Shown: positions 28,468 to 36,234 of the stretch, one piece after another
How positions within the stretch are numbered: the first letter of the stretch is position 1
Layout of the letters: each line of letters opens with the position of its first letter
Assembly (NCBI RefSeq): GCF_021183625.1
Contig: NZ_CP089214.1
Coordinates: forward strand, 62,001 to 126,000
Length of the DNA: 64,000 nucleotides
Origin: Nocardia asteroides
GTDB lineage: Bacteria; Actinomycetota; Actinomycetes; Mycobacteriales; Mycobacteriaceae
Direction: 5' to 3'
Made by a program: the position numbers and the translations under genes
Notes under the pieces: generated by a model
What the model saw: only the letters and a program-made list of their open reading frames with translations
The model's database searches: none
Told to the model about the DNA's origin: nothing

Positions 28468-28931
28468 GAGTTCTCTTCGATCGCGGCACGCAACCGGCCA
28501 CCGATCTGCTCGTCGAGCAACCGCGCCGAGGCCACCAGCAGCAGGCGGCGTTCACGATGGACCGCCATCAGCAGCTGATCCCCGACGGTCAGGCCCAGCC
28601 GCCGCCGGACCGCGATCGGCAGGCACAGATGGCGATGCTTGCTCAGCGCCGGGCCACGCCCGGGGCTCAGAACCCCGATCTGCTCGCGGTGGATCCGCGT
28701 GGCGAGCCGGGTCCCCGGGCCCCAGCCGAGGTCGTCGAGCAGCCGCGCGAATACCACACGTCCGCCGGTGTCCATCAACCGGATCGCATAGCGGTAGTGG
28801 CCCTCCCACGGCAGGTGCAGCGTAGCCAGACGCGGGGGCTCGGTGGGGACCTGCCCCAGCGGCGGGCGCGGGGTATCACTGCTGGTAGGGAAGGCGAGGG
28901 GCCGTACGGGAGTGGGCTGGGCGCGGTTCAT
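28464..28931 (-). CDS. AbrB/SpoVT-like DNA-binding protein A
   Basis: 155 residues, ATG 28931 with AAAGG six bases upstream. Two hairpin-type repeats (MDTGGRVVFARLLDDLGWGP and LSKHRHLCLPIAVRRRLGL followed by GDQLLMAVHRERRLLLVASARLLDE) align with those of protein B at 26435, though B has a longer N-terminus. It is the first gene of the recombinase pair nearest the right end of the element. A perfect inverted repeat at 28957-28973 lies 26 bp upstream and may be its own operator. Confidence 0.65.
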   Translation of the reverse strand: MNRAQPTPVRPLAFPTSSDTPRPPLGQVPTEPPRLATLHLPWEGHYRYAIRLMDTGGRVVFARLLDDLGWGPGTRLATRIHREQIGVLSPGRGPALSKHRHLCLPIAVRRRLGLTVGDQLLMAVHRERRLLLVASARLLDEQIGGRLRAAIEENS

Positions 28932-28956
28932 CGGAGCCTTTCGAGAAGACGAAACC

Positions 28957-28973
28957 GACCAGACTCGCTGGTC
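28957..28973. promoter_or_regulatory. Inverted repeat GACCAG-N5-CTGGTC upstream of regulator A
   Basis: Perfect 6-bp arms with a 5-bp spacer, 26 bp before the start of the AbrB-like gene A and 59 bp from the right attachment repeat. The position fits an operator for the element's regulators or an accessory site for recombination. I did not find the same arms upstream of regulator B. Confidence 0.45.
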
Positions 28974-29031
28974 TTGTATCGGCGGAAGACGAGGGAAAGC
29001 GGGGCATATCTGCTACACCGAGGTGGTGAAA

Positions 29032-29090
29032 CACTCCAATACCGATTCCGACGAGGTGATGTTCTATTGCGGCGGCGACTACGAGGCGCG
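29032..29090 (+). repeat. Right direct repeat / probable attachment site
   Basis: Partner of 24921-24979, with the 23-bp identical core at 29056-29078. It starts the displaced hmgA 3' fragment. Upstream of the first matching codon (CAC, 29032) the sequence has no resemblance to hmgA, marking the element end. Confidence 0.7.
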
Positions 29091-29295
29091 GAAGGGTTCG
29101 GGGATTGGGCTCGGCTCGATCTCGCTGCACCCCGGCGGGCACGCGCACGGCCCGCAGCCCGGCGCCGCGGAGCGTTCGCTCGGCGCCGAGCGGTTCGAGG
29201 AGACCGCGGTCATGGTCGACACCTTCGCCCCGCTCGGGCTCGGCGAGGGCGGGCTGGCCTGTGAGGATCCCGATTACGCCTGGTCGTGGGCGTGA
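29032..29295 (+). pseudogene. Displaced 3' fragment of homogentisate 1,2-dioxygenase
   Basis: Encodes the last 87 residues of an HGD from HSNTDSDEVMFYCGGDYEAR to the stop, including the third iron-ligand region GGHAHGPQPG. It lacks the first 300 or so codons. Its codon choice is strongly G/C-ending like fahA downstream and unlike the complete hmgA, and its stop overlaps the fahA start (GTGA). This is best read as the original host 3' end stranded by insertion. A longer open frame upstream to 28843 would fuse it to element sequence but has no homology. Confidence 0.75.
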
Positions 29296-30398
29296 TCGAC
29301 GGGGTCCGGCCGTACGGGGTGTTCTCCGTGGGGGGTGCGGCGCCGCGCGTCGGGGTCCGGGTGGGGGAGGGGGTCGTCGACCTGGCGGCCGCGCTCGGCG
29401 ACGACGTGTTCGCCCGGCCGAGCCTCAATGCCTTCATGGCGCAGGGGCCGCGGCGCTGGGCCGAGGTGCGTTCGCTCGTGGCCGAACTCGACACCTCGTA
29501 TCCGCTGACCGAGGTCACCCTGTACCGGCCGGTGGAGATCGCCGACTACGTCGACTTCTACGCCTCCGAGCAGCACGCGAGCAACCTCGGGCGGCTCTAT
29601 CGTCCGAATTCGCCTCCGCTGCTGCCGAATTGGAAACACCTGCCGGTCGGGTACCACGGGCGGGCGGGCACCGTCGTCGTCTCCGGGACCGAGATCGTCC
29701 GGCCGTGCGGCCAGCTCGCGACGCCGGACGGCCCCGTCTTCGGGCCGTCGCGGCGCCTCGACATCGAGGCCGAGCTGGGCTTCGTGGTCGGGGTGGGCGG
29801 CGCGCGCATCACCCCGGACGCCTTCGCCGAGCACGTCTTCGGCGTGGTCGTGGTGAACGACTGGTCCGCTCGCGATATCCAGTCCTGGGAGTACGCGCCG
29901 CTCGGCCCGTTCCTCGGCAAGAGCTTCGCCACCTCGATCTCCCCGTGGGTCACCCCGCTCGCCGCGCTCGACGCCGCTCGTATCGCCACACCGCGCCGGG
30001 ACCCCGAGCCGCTGCCCTACCTGCGCGGCACCGAGCCGTGGGGGCTCGATATCGAGCTCACCGTCTGCTGGAACGGGCAGCTCGTCTCCCGGCCGCCGTA
30101 TGCGGGTATGTACTGGTCGCCCGCGCAGATGCTCGCGCACCTGACCGCCAACGGCGCCGCCGCGCGCACCGGTGACCTGTTCGCCTCCGGTACCGTCTCC
30201 GGCCCCGCCCGTGACCAGCGCGGCTCCTGCATCGAGCTGACCTGGAACGGTGCCGAGCCGATCGACATCGCCGGTGCGCCCCGCTCGTTCCTGGAAGACG
30301 GCGACGAGGTCGTCATCGCCGCGACCGCGCCAGGGCCGGATGGCACCCGGATCGAACTCGGCGACGTGCGCGGCCGAATTCGGCCCGCCCGCCGGTAG
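29292..30398 (+). CDS. fahA: Fumarylacetoacetase
   Basis: 368 residues from GTG 29292, whose last two bases are part of the hmgA-fragment stop; GTG 29286 is an alternative. The N-terminal SH3-like domain (PYGVFSVGG) is followed by the FAH domain with [13 protein letters not shown], the metal segment [12 protein letters not shown], and [24 protein letters not shown]. It splits fumarylacetoacetate to fumarate and acetoacetate, the last step of homogentisate breakdown. The overlap with the hmgA 3' fragment shows it was the second gene of an hmgA-fahA operon. After the insertion its transcription must start in or beyond the element. Confidence 0.93.
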   Translation: [368 protein letters not shown]

Positions 30399-30490
30399 GG
30401 GTGCTACCGGTGGTGCGCTCGCCGGGTGCGTGGCGGTGGCGGGTCGGAGCCCGCTCTGCGTGGTCGGCGACCGCGAGCTGAAGCGGCCGG

Positions 30491-30631
30491 TCAGGTCGGG
30501 GTATCGCCCTCGGACTGCATCTTCTCCGCCTGCTCCTCGGTGTCGGTCGGGGTCTGGTCGGTGGAGTCCGGGCGGTGCTCGACGTCGTCTCGCCCGGGTT
30601 CGACACTGTTCCGCTCTTCGGGATCGCTCAT
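30491..30631 (-). CDS. Small acidic protein, hypothetical
   Basis: A 46-residue frame from ATG 30631, rich in Asp/Glu/Thr/Pro (begins MSDPEERNSVEPGRDDVEH). It has no membrane segment and no recognised family. There is no good purine-rich ribosome-binding site before the ATG, which weakens the call; the biased acidic composition favours it. It lies alone between fahA and the LapA-like gene. Confidence 0.4.
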   Translation of the reverse strand: MSDPEERNSVEPGRDDVEHRPDSTDQTPTDTEEQAEKMQSEGDTPT

Positions 30632-30760
30632 GATCGGAGGGTTGACCGGAACGCCGCGCGGAAACGCGCGCCGAGCTTCGATATCACCCCGAACGGGTGA
30701 TGGCCGCGGCCGCGCGGGCGTGGATCATCGGGGGCGCCGATTCCGACCGGGAGGTGCGCC

Positions 30761-31012
30761 GTGCACGCGAAATCCGATTCCGCGCAGCCGAGGCAGTCGC
30801 TGCTGGCCAAGATCTCCACCGGGCAGTGGCTGGCCCTGGTCTTCGCGGTGCTCGCGCTGATCTTCGTGTTGTCCAACCGCGGGAAGGTGCAGATCGAGTT
30901 CCTGTTGGTCACCGTGACCTCCCCGATGTGGCTGATCCTGCTGATCATGTTCGTGATCGGGGTGCTCAGCGGGGCGCTGCTCACGCGCAGGAAGGGGCGT
31001 GCTCCGCGCTGA
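30761..31012 (+). CDS. LapA-domain (DUF1049-like) small membrane protein
   Basis: 83 residues from GTG 30761 with GGGAGG seven bases upstream. Two membrane helices (about residues 22-40 and 55-75) separated by SNRGKVQIEFLLVTVTSPMW, the typical LapA-type sequence, and a basic C-terminus. Function in actinobacteria is unknown. It abuts the 5'-truncated glucosidase remnant. Confidence 0.8.
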   Translation: MHAKSDSAQPRQSLLAKISTGQWLALVFAVLALIFVLSNRGKVQIEFLLVTVTSPMWLILLIMFVIGVLSGALLTRRKGRAPR

Positions 31013-31016
31013 ACCG

Positions 31017-32475
31017 CGCTTCGACTACGCCCGCGCCGAGCACACCCTGGAGCTGGGTGACGCCGCCGCCTTCCGCGGCCCGGGGCTCGACCTGCACGTC
31101 CAGATCAGCGGGCCGATCGAGCTCAGCGCCGAGAACACCGACGTGACAGCGCATTTCACGCCCGAAGCGGGCAACACCGCCGCGATCGTGCTCAGCACCG
31201 CCGCCCCCGGCAGCGCACCCCCGCCCGCCCCCGGCTCCGGCAGCGTCTTCGCCGCCTTCGACACCTGCTGCCGGTTCTGGCACACGTGGCTGCGCGGCAG
31301 CACCTACCGCGGCCGCTGGCGCGACATGGTGCACCGCTCGGCGATCACGCTGAAACTGCTGACCTACGCCCCCACCGGCGCGCCGATCGCCGCGCTCACC
31401 GCCGGGCTGCCCGAACAGGTCGGCGGCGAACGCAACTGGGACTACCGCTACACCTGGATCCGGGACGCCTCGCTCTCCGTCCGGGCCCTGCTCGACCTGG
31501 GCTTCACCGCCGAGGCGCAGGCGTTCCGGCACTGGCTGCGCGACCGGCTCGAGGCCGGCGGCACCGCGTCAGGGGAGCCGCTGCAGATCATGTACCGGGT
31601 CGACGGCGACCCCGAGCTCACCGAGGAGACCCTCGACCACCTGACCGGGTACCGGGGCTCGCGGCCGGTGCGGATCGGTAACGGCGCGGCCGGGCAGGTC
31701 CAGCTCGACATCTACGGCGAGGCAGCCGACGCGCTGGCCCAGACCACCGACATCGCGGTGCGCGGCCGGCAGAACTTCGCCCGGCTGGTCGACTGGCTCT
31801 GCGACAACTGGGACCGCCCGGACGAGGGCGTCTGGGAGACCCGCGGCGGGCGCAAGAACTTCACCTACAGCAGGCTGATGACCTGGGTCGCCTTCGACCG
31901 CGCCGTGCGGGCCGCCACCGCGCACGCCCGCCCCGCCGACCTGCCGCGCTGGAGAGCGGCCCGCGACGCCGTCTTCGAGCAGATCCTGGCCCGCGGCTGG
32001 AACCCGAAGCGGCGCGCCTTCACCCAGCACTACGACACCGAGGTGCTCGACGCCGCGCTGCTGCTCATGCCGCGCATGGGGTTCCTCTCCCCGCGCGACC
32101 CGGACTGGCTGAGCACGCTCGACGCCATGGACGCCGAACTGGTCAGCGACAGCCTGGTGCACCGCTACGACCCCGCCGCCGCGCCGGACGGCCTGGCGGG
32201 CGCCGAGGGCACCTTCACGCTCTGCAGCTTCCTCTACGTGGAGGGCGGGGCGGCTGACCAGGGCCCGCTACGGCTTCGACAAGATGCTCACCTACGCCAA
32301 CCACGTGGGGCTCTTCGCCGAGGAGATCGGCCCCTCCGGCGAGCAATTCGGCAACTTCCCGCAGGCATTCACGCACCTCGCGCAGATCGCGGCCGCGCCG
32401 GCCCTGGACGAGGAGCTGGACCGGGCCGAGGCGCGGCCGGATCCGGGCGCCGGGGTGGCCGCGGAGTTCCGGTGA
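31017..32475 (+). pseudogene. GH15 glucoamylase/trehalase-like gene, 5'-truncated and frameshifted
   Basis: The frame from 31017 encodes GH15 homology beginning around the RFDY element, so roughly the first 130 residues (super-sandwich N-domain) are missing. The (alpha/alpha)6 core includes NWDYRYTWIRDASLS and GVWETRGG with the probable catalytic acid Glu. Between about 32243 and 32266 the frame shifts, and the C-terminal part continues in another frame as [39 protein letters not shown], shown here as key motifs [17 protein letters not shown] (catalytic base Glu). With both a lost start and a shift in the active site region this gene cannot make the full enzyme. Confidence 0.8.
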
Positions 32476-32489
32476 GGGGGTGTCTCCGA

Positions 32490-32735
32490 CCTCGGGCTGC
32501 TCACCCAGAACCTGCAGTGGCTGCTGCTGATGGGGGTCTCCTTCGTGGTGGCGGCCTACCTGCAGGTGGAGCACGGCTACAGCGCCATCGGCACCGGGGT
32601 GGCCGGGACCGTGCTGGTGCTGAACCCGGGGGCCGGGGGTACGCCGCGGCCATGGTGCTGCTCGGGTTGCTCGCCGTCGCCGGGATGGCTGCGGCGGCCC
32701 TGCTGCCGCGGAATCCGGTCGCGCTGCCCCGGTGA
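32490..32735 (+). pseudogene. Remnant of an MFS (DHA2-type) drug transporter
   Basis: A fragment with LGLLTQNLQWLLLMGVSFVV and YLQVEHGYSAIGTGV resembles a middle membrane segment of DHA2-family transporters. From about 32640 a second piece in another frame, AAAMVLLGLLAVAGMAAAAL, resembles the end of such a protein. The pieces are joined by an internal deletion. Together with the preceding GH15 remnant it marks a stretch of gene decay. Confidence 0.6.
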
Positions 32736-32835
32736 GCTGCGGCGGGGCGCGGGTCACCCGGATCGGATGAGGGCGGCGCGGGTGCCCGGCGCGAGGCTGG
32801 AGAGCGTCAGCCGCACCCGTGAGAGAGGACCTGCC

Positions 32836-33213
32836 GTGTCGTTCTGGGAGATCGTCGGCGTCGTCGCCATGTCGTTCCTGTTCCTGGCCTACCTGATCGT
32901 GCTGTTCCGGATCGTCACCGATCTGTTCCGCGACCACACGACCTCCGGGTGGGCCAAGGCGGGCTGGATCGTCGCGCTGGTGCTGCTTCCGCTGCTCACC
33001 GCGCTGGTCTACGTGGTGGCGCGGGGGCCGGGGATGGCCGAGCGGGCGCAGGCCGCGTCGCTGCGGGAGTGGGAGGCGCGCAACGACTACATCCGGGTGA
33101 TCGCGGGCACCGACGCGGTCTCCCGGATCGGCGAGGCGGGCAGGCTGCTGGACAGCGGCACGATCACCGAGGCCGAGTTCGCGCGGATCAAGGACTCGGT
33201 GATCGGCCGCTGA
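32836..33213 (+). CDS. Membrane protein with PLDc_N and SHOCT domains
   Basis: 125 residues from GTG 32836 with GAGAGAGGA seven bases upstream. Two membrane helices (residues about 5-27 and 42-62) form a PLDc_N (cardiolipin synthase N-terminal-like) domain. A C-terminal SHOCT motif (ISRIGEAGRLLDSGTITEAEF region, about residues 92-122) follows. Such proteins are common in actinobacteria and of unknown function, perhaps membrane-localised oligomerisation. Confidence 0.82.
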   Translation: MSFWEIVGVVAMSFLFLAYLIVLFRIVTDLFRDHTTSGWAKAGWIVALVLLPLLTALVYVVARGPGMAERAQAASLREWEARNDYIRVIAGTDAVSRIGEAGRLLDSGTITEAEFARIKDSVIGR

Positions 33214-33216
33214 GCC

Positions 33217-33253
33217 CGCGGCGGGCCGGCTCAGAGCAGCCCGGCCCGCCGCG
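33217..33253. terminator. Bidirectional terminator hairpin
   Basis: Perfect 13-bp stem (33217-33229 with 33241-33253) and an 11-base loop, placed between the stop of the SHOCT gene and the stop of the convergent LAL regulator (33231). The right arm lies inside the last LAL codons. Confidence 0.8.
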
Positions 33254-35729
33254 CGTGCTGCAGGGTGCCCGCCCGGCTGCTGGTGCCGAACTTGGCGTAG
33301 ATCCGGCGCAGGTGGGTCTTGACCGTGTTCACCGAGACGCCGAGCGCGTCGGCGATCTGGCGGGCGGTGCGGCCGCTCGGCAACTGGGCGAGCACGGTGC
33401 GTTCGGTCTCGGTGAGCAGCGGGGCGGCGGTGCGCTCGGCGCCCGGGTGGGCGCGGAGCGCGGCGGCGAAGCCGTTGTGCTCGGCGAAGGTGCCCGCGTG
33501 GTCGTCGAGCAACCCCAGGATGCCCGGTGTCTCCAGGAACGGGCGCACGATCCGCTCCGGCCCGGCCAGCTCCAGCGCCCGGACCAGCGCCGCGCGGGCC
33601 TTGCCCGGGATGCCGAGCGCGGCGTGCGCGTTCGCCTCGAGCAGCTGCACGAGCACCGCGTGCTGCGGGGCCGTCGCGGCCGGGTCGCGCCGCAGCGGGT
33701 CGAGCAGGGCGCGGGCGAGGTCAGGGCGGTGCAGCCCGGCGGCGAGCACCGCCCTGGCCAGGACGAGGCCGGGCCGGTCGCCGAGTTCGGCGCGGGCGTG
33801 GCCGAGCAGCAGCCGGGCGGTGCGCGGGGTTCCGGCGTCGACCAGCATCCGGACCACGTGCGGCAGCAGCAGTTCGGTCGTGGTGCGCTCGGGGAGCGCA
33901 GCGGTGTGCAGCAGCGCCGTGACGTGGTGGCGGAGCGCCTCGGCGCGGCGGTGCCGGTCGGCCTCGTCGCCGGTGCCCGCGAGCCCGTCGAGCACGGCCC
34001 TGACCCGGCGGTCCGGCTCGGCGGCCGGGTCGGCGGGCCGGGGCGGACGGCCACCCGGCCCGGTGGCGGGCGGCGGCTCGGTGCCGCGCAGGAAGGCGAT
34101 GTAGGCGGCGGCCGCGTCGGCCTCGCCGAGCGCGCCGCGCAGCCCGGCGTCCGCCGCGGTGGCCGCTGCCGCGGCGGCCCGCTCGGCGCCCGCGGTGAGC
34201 CGCCCGCTCCAGCCGAGCACGGCGGCGAGCCGGGATTCCGCGCGCAGCAGCAGCCGGGGATCGGCCGCGACCCGGGCCAGCGCCACCCCGCGGTACAGGT
34301 CGTCGACCCCGCCCGCGCTGTCTCCGCGAACCGCGCGGGCGGTGCCGGACTGGACGGCGGTGTAGGCATCGACCCCCGGACTCCCCGACGCCGGGACCAC
34401 GTCGGGCAGCTGGACGTCGTCGAGCCCGGTGGCCATGGCGAGCGCGGTGGCCAGCGTGGCGGCCAGGATCAGCGCGACCAGCTGCCCGCTCGGCACCGCG
34501 GTGCCGTTGCCGGTGCGGCGGCAGGCCAGGTCCAGGTAGGTGAGCGCGTGCGCGGTGTCGGCGCGCTCGACCGCGTCGACGGCGCGCAGTGCCCAGACCG
34601 CCGGGTCGTCGGCCTCGACGCCGTGCGCGAGCTCGAGGCCGTCGAAGAGCGCCCGGCCCGCGCCCTGCAGGATCATGCGCAGCGCCGGATCACCGAGGAA
34701 GGCGGGCAGCCCGCGTTGACCGTTCTCGCCGAGCACGTGCGGCAGCGCGGCGGCGGGCGCGCCCGCGGCCAGATGCCAGGCGGCGGTGATCCGGTGGCAC
34801 TCGGCGCCGACCCCGGCCCGCTCCGCGGCGCCGAGCAGGTGCGCGCGGACCAGCGGGTGGTAGCCGAACCAGAGCGCGCCGTCCCGGTACACCGGCGCCA
34901 GCGGGAAGTTCTCGCGCAGCAGCCGATCCAGGATCTCCGGGGCGGCCTCGCCGGCCAGCCGCCCGGCCAGCCCGGTGCTGAACCGCTCCGGGACGCTGGT
35001 GCGGACCAGGAACCTGCGCACCGGCGCCTGCTGCGGCGCGATGAGCGTGTCGAGGAAGGCGCCCGCCTCGGCGGTCGGGTCGAGCAGCGCGGCCGCCGCC
35101 GCGCGGACGTCGCCGCCGCCGTCGAGCTCGGTGGCCGCGATCCGCACCGGGGCCGCCCAGCCCTGGGTGAGGCGGAGCAGCGCGTCCACATCGGCCCGCT
35201 CCGGCTCGATTCCGTACCCGGCGAGCAGGTGTGACGTCTCCTGACGATCGAGCGCGAGTTCGGCGGCGCCGATCCGCGTCACCCTGGTCTCCAGGACCAG
35301 CGAATGCCAGGCGAGCGGCGGGTCGCGGCGCGCGATCAGCACCAGCGCGGTGTCGGCGGCATGGTGCATGAGGTAGTCCAGCGCCGCCTGCGAACGGGGA
35401 TCGCTGACGAGATGCGCGTCGTCGATCACCAGCACCCGCGCCGGTGCGGCGGGGCCGCCGGGGGCGGGTCCGCCCGGGGTCACCGGGGGCAGCAGCTCGG
35501 CCACCGGCGGACCGCCGGGCGCGCATGTCACCCAGTGCATCTCGGCTTCCGGCGTACTTTCGCCGAACTTGCGGAACCATTCCGCCACGGCCACTGTCTT
35601 ACCGCTGCCCGGCGGTGCGCAGACCAGCACCACCCGGCGCGGACGGGTGCCTGCCGCGGAATCGAGAATCCGCCGGATCCGGTGCCGGGGAACGGGTTCG
35701 AATACGAATTCGGGTGAGAGCGTCATCAT
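33231..35729 (-). CDS. LAL-type (MalT-like) LuxR transcriptional regulator
   Basis: 832 residues. N-terminal NTPase with Walker A APPGSGKT near residue 41 and Walker B RVLVIDDAH, a long helical TPR-like middle region and a C-terminal LuxR helix-turn-helix (LTETERTVLAQLPSGRTARQ to VNTVKTHLRRIYAKF). LAL proteins are large ATP-dependent activators that respond to sugars or other small molecules. No obvious target operon adjoins it; the next upstream gene on the same strand is a small hypothetical. Confidence 0.92.
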   Translation of the reverse strand: MMTLSPEFVFEPVPRHRIRRILDSAAGTRPRRVVLVCAPPGSGKTVAVAEWFRKFGESTPEAEMHWVTCAPGGPPVAELLPPVTPGGPAPGGPAAPARVLVIDDAHLVSDPRSQAALDYLMHHAADTALVLIARRDPPLAWHSLVLETRVTRIGAAELALDRQETSHLLAGYGIEPERADVDALLRLTQGWAAPVRIAATELDGGGDVRAAAAALLDPTAEAGAFLDTLIAPQQAPVRRFLVRTSVPERFSTGLAGRLAGEAAPEILDRLLRENFPLAPVYRDGALWFGYHPLVRAHLLGAAERAGVGAECHRITAAWHLAAGAPAAALPHVLGENGQRGLPAFLGDPALRMILQGAGRALFDGLELAHGVEADDPAVWALRAVDAVERADTAHALTYLDLACRRTGNGTAVPSGQLVALILAATLATALAMATGLDDVQLPDVVPASGSPGVDAYTAVQSGTARAVRGDSAGGVDDLYRGVALARVAADPRLLLRAESRLAAVLGWSGRLTAGAERAAAAAATAADAGLRGALGEADAAAAYIAFLRGTEPPPATGPGGRPPRPADPAAEPDRRVRAVLDGLAGTGDEADRHRRAEALRHHVTALLHTAALPERTTTELLLPHVVRMLVDAGTPRTARLLLGHARAELGDRPGLVLARAVLAAGLHRPDLARALLDPLRRDPAATAPQHAVLVQLLEANAHAALGIPGKARAALVRALELAGPERIVRPFLETPGILGLLDDHAGTFAEHNGFAAALRAHPGAERTAAPLLTETERTVLAQLPSGRTARQIADALGVSVNTVKTHLRRIYAKFGTSSRAGTLQHARRAGLL

Positions 35730-35766
35730 CTCCTGCTCGGGGTGGCGAAGATTAGCCGGACACCGC

Positions 35767-35802
35767 GCCGCGCGACCCCGGTTGGGCCCGGGATCGCGCG
35801 GC
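35767..35802 (-). terminator. Terminator-like hairpin after the small 35815 gene
   Basis: Arms GCCGCGCGA (35767-35775) and TCGCGCGGC (35794-35802), with further pairing inside after one mismatch. It lies directly downstream of the minus-strand gene ending at 35815 and upstream of the LAL gene. Confidence 0.65.
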
Positions 35803-35814
35803 GCGCAGCGGATT

Positions 35815-36042
35815 TCAGGACGGCAGCAGCAGGGCGAACGGCGCGTAGTCGCGCACGTGCCCGTCCACCCACTGCCAGACCGTCGTGGTGTCGACGGCGA
35901 CGCCGTTCTGCAGGCAGAGCAGCCAGCCGTGCTCCGCGCGCACCCAGACGTCGCCGTCGCGGTCGCGGTAGACGCCGGGCGCGGCCGGCTCGGGGGCGGT
36001 GGGGCGCGGAGCCGGGGCGACGTCGATGGTGATGGCGGTCAT
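35815..36042 (-). CDS. Hypothetical protein, 75 residues
   Basis: ATG 36042 follows GGGAG by six bases; another ATG two codons upstream is too close to that site. The N-terminus is Pro/Ala-rich, and the rest (GVYRDRDGDVWVRAEHGWLL then VDTTTVWQWVDGHV) looks like a small beta-rich domain with several Trp residues. No family was recognised. It has its own terminator. Confidence 0.6.
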   Translation of the reverse strand: MTAITIDVAPAPRPTAPEPAAPGVYRDRDGDVWVRAEHGWLLCLQNGVAVDTTTVWQWVDGHVRDYAPFALLLPS

Positions 36043-36234
36043 GGGCAACTCCCGTTCGGGTCGGAAACAAATTCTGCGTAATTCTCACGTGCTCGGCTGA
36101 ACAATTACTTCCGCACCGATTCCGCAGTTCTTCGGAAATTCTTTGTTATCGAGTGTTGACCATTTTCGAATAGCACTGTGACGAAATTCGTGAATAGAGT
36201 GTCGGTGTTCTCCGGATCGGCGAGAGGTGAAGGT

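Larger units (their letters stand above)
24945..29055. mobile_element. Putative 4.1-kb integrative element targeting hmgA
   Basis: The segment between the identical cores (24945 and 29056) is 4,111 bp. It contains a replacement hmgA 3' end and two minus-strand pairs of an AbrB-like DNA-binding protein plus a tyrosine recombinase, and no other supported gene. Joining 24944 to 29056 in silico gives an in-frame hmgA of 391 codons plus stop whose stop overlaps the fahA start, i.e. a normal hmgA-fahA operon. That reconstruction is direct support for an insertion. Transfer genes are absent, so mobility would depend on help, or the element may be a satellite or a domesticated remnant. Confidence 0.7.

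Noticed and set aside
28843..29031. A new gene start fused to the hmgA 3' fragment
   Set aside because: The upstream part overlaps the promoter and start of regulator A, has no homology, and the hmgA similarity begins abruptly at 29032.
30999..32735. One 578-residue fusion protein of GH15 and transporter
   Set aside because: After about 32243 the frame leaves GH15 homology and becomes an Arg/Gly-rich shadow, rejoining transporter-like sequence only by chance of frame; two pseudogenes explain it better.
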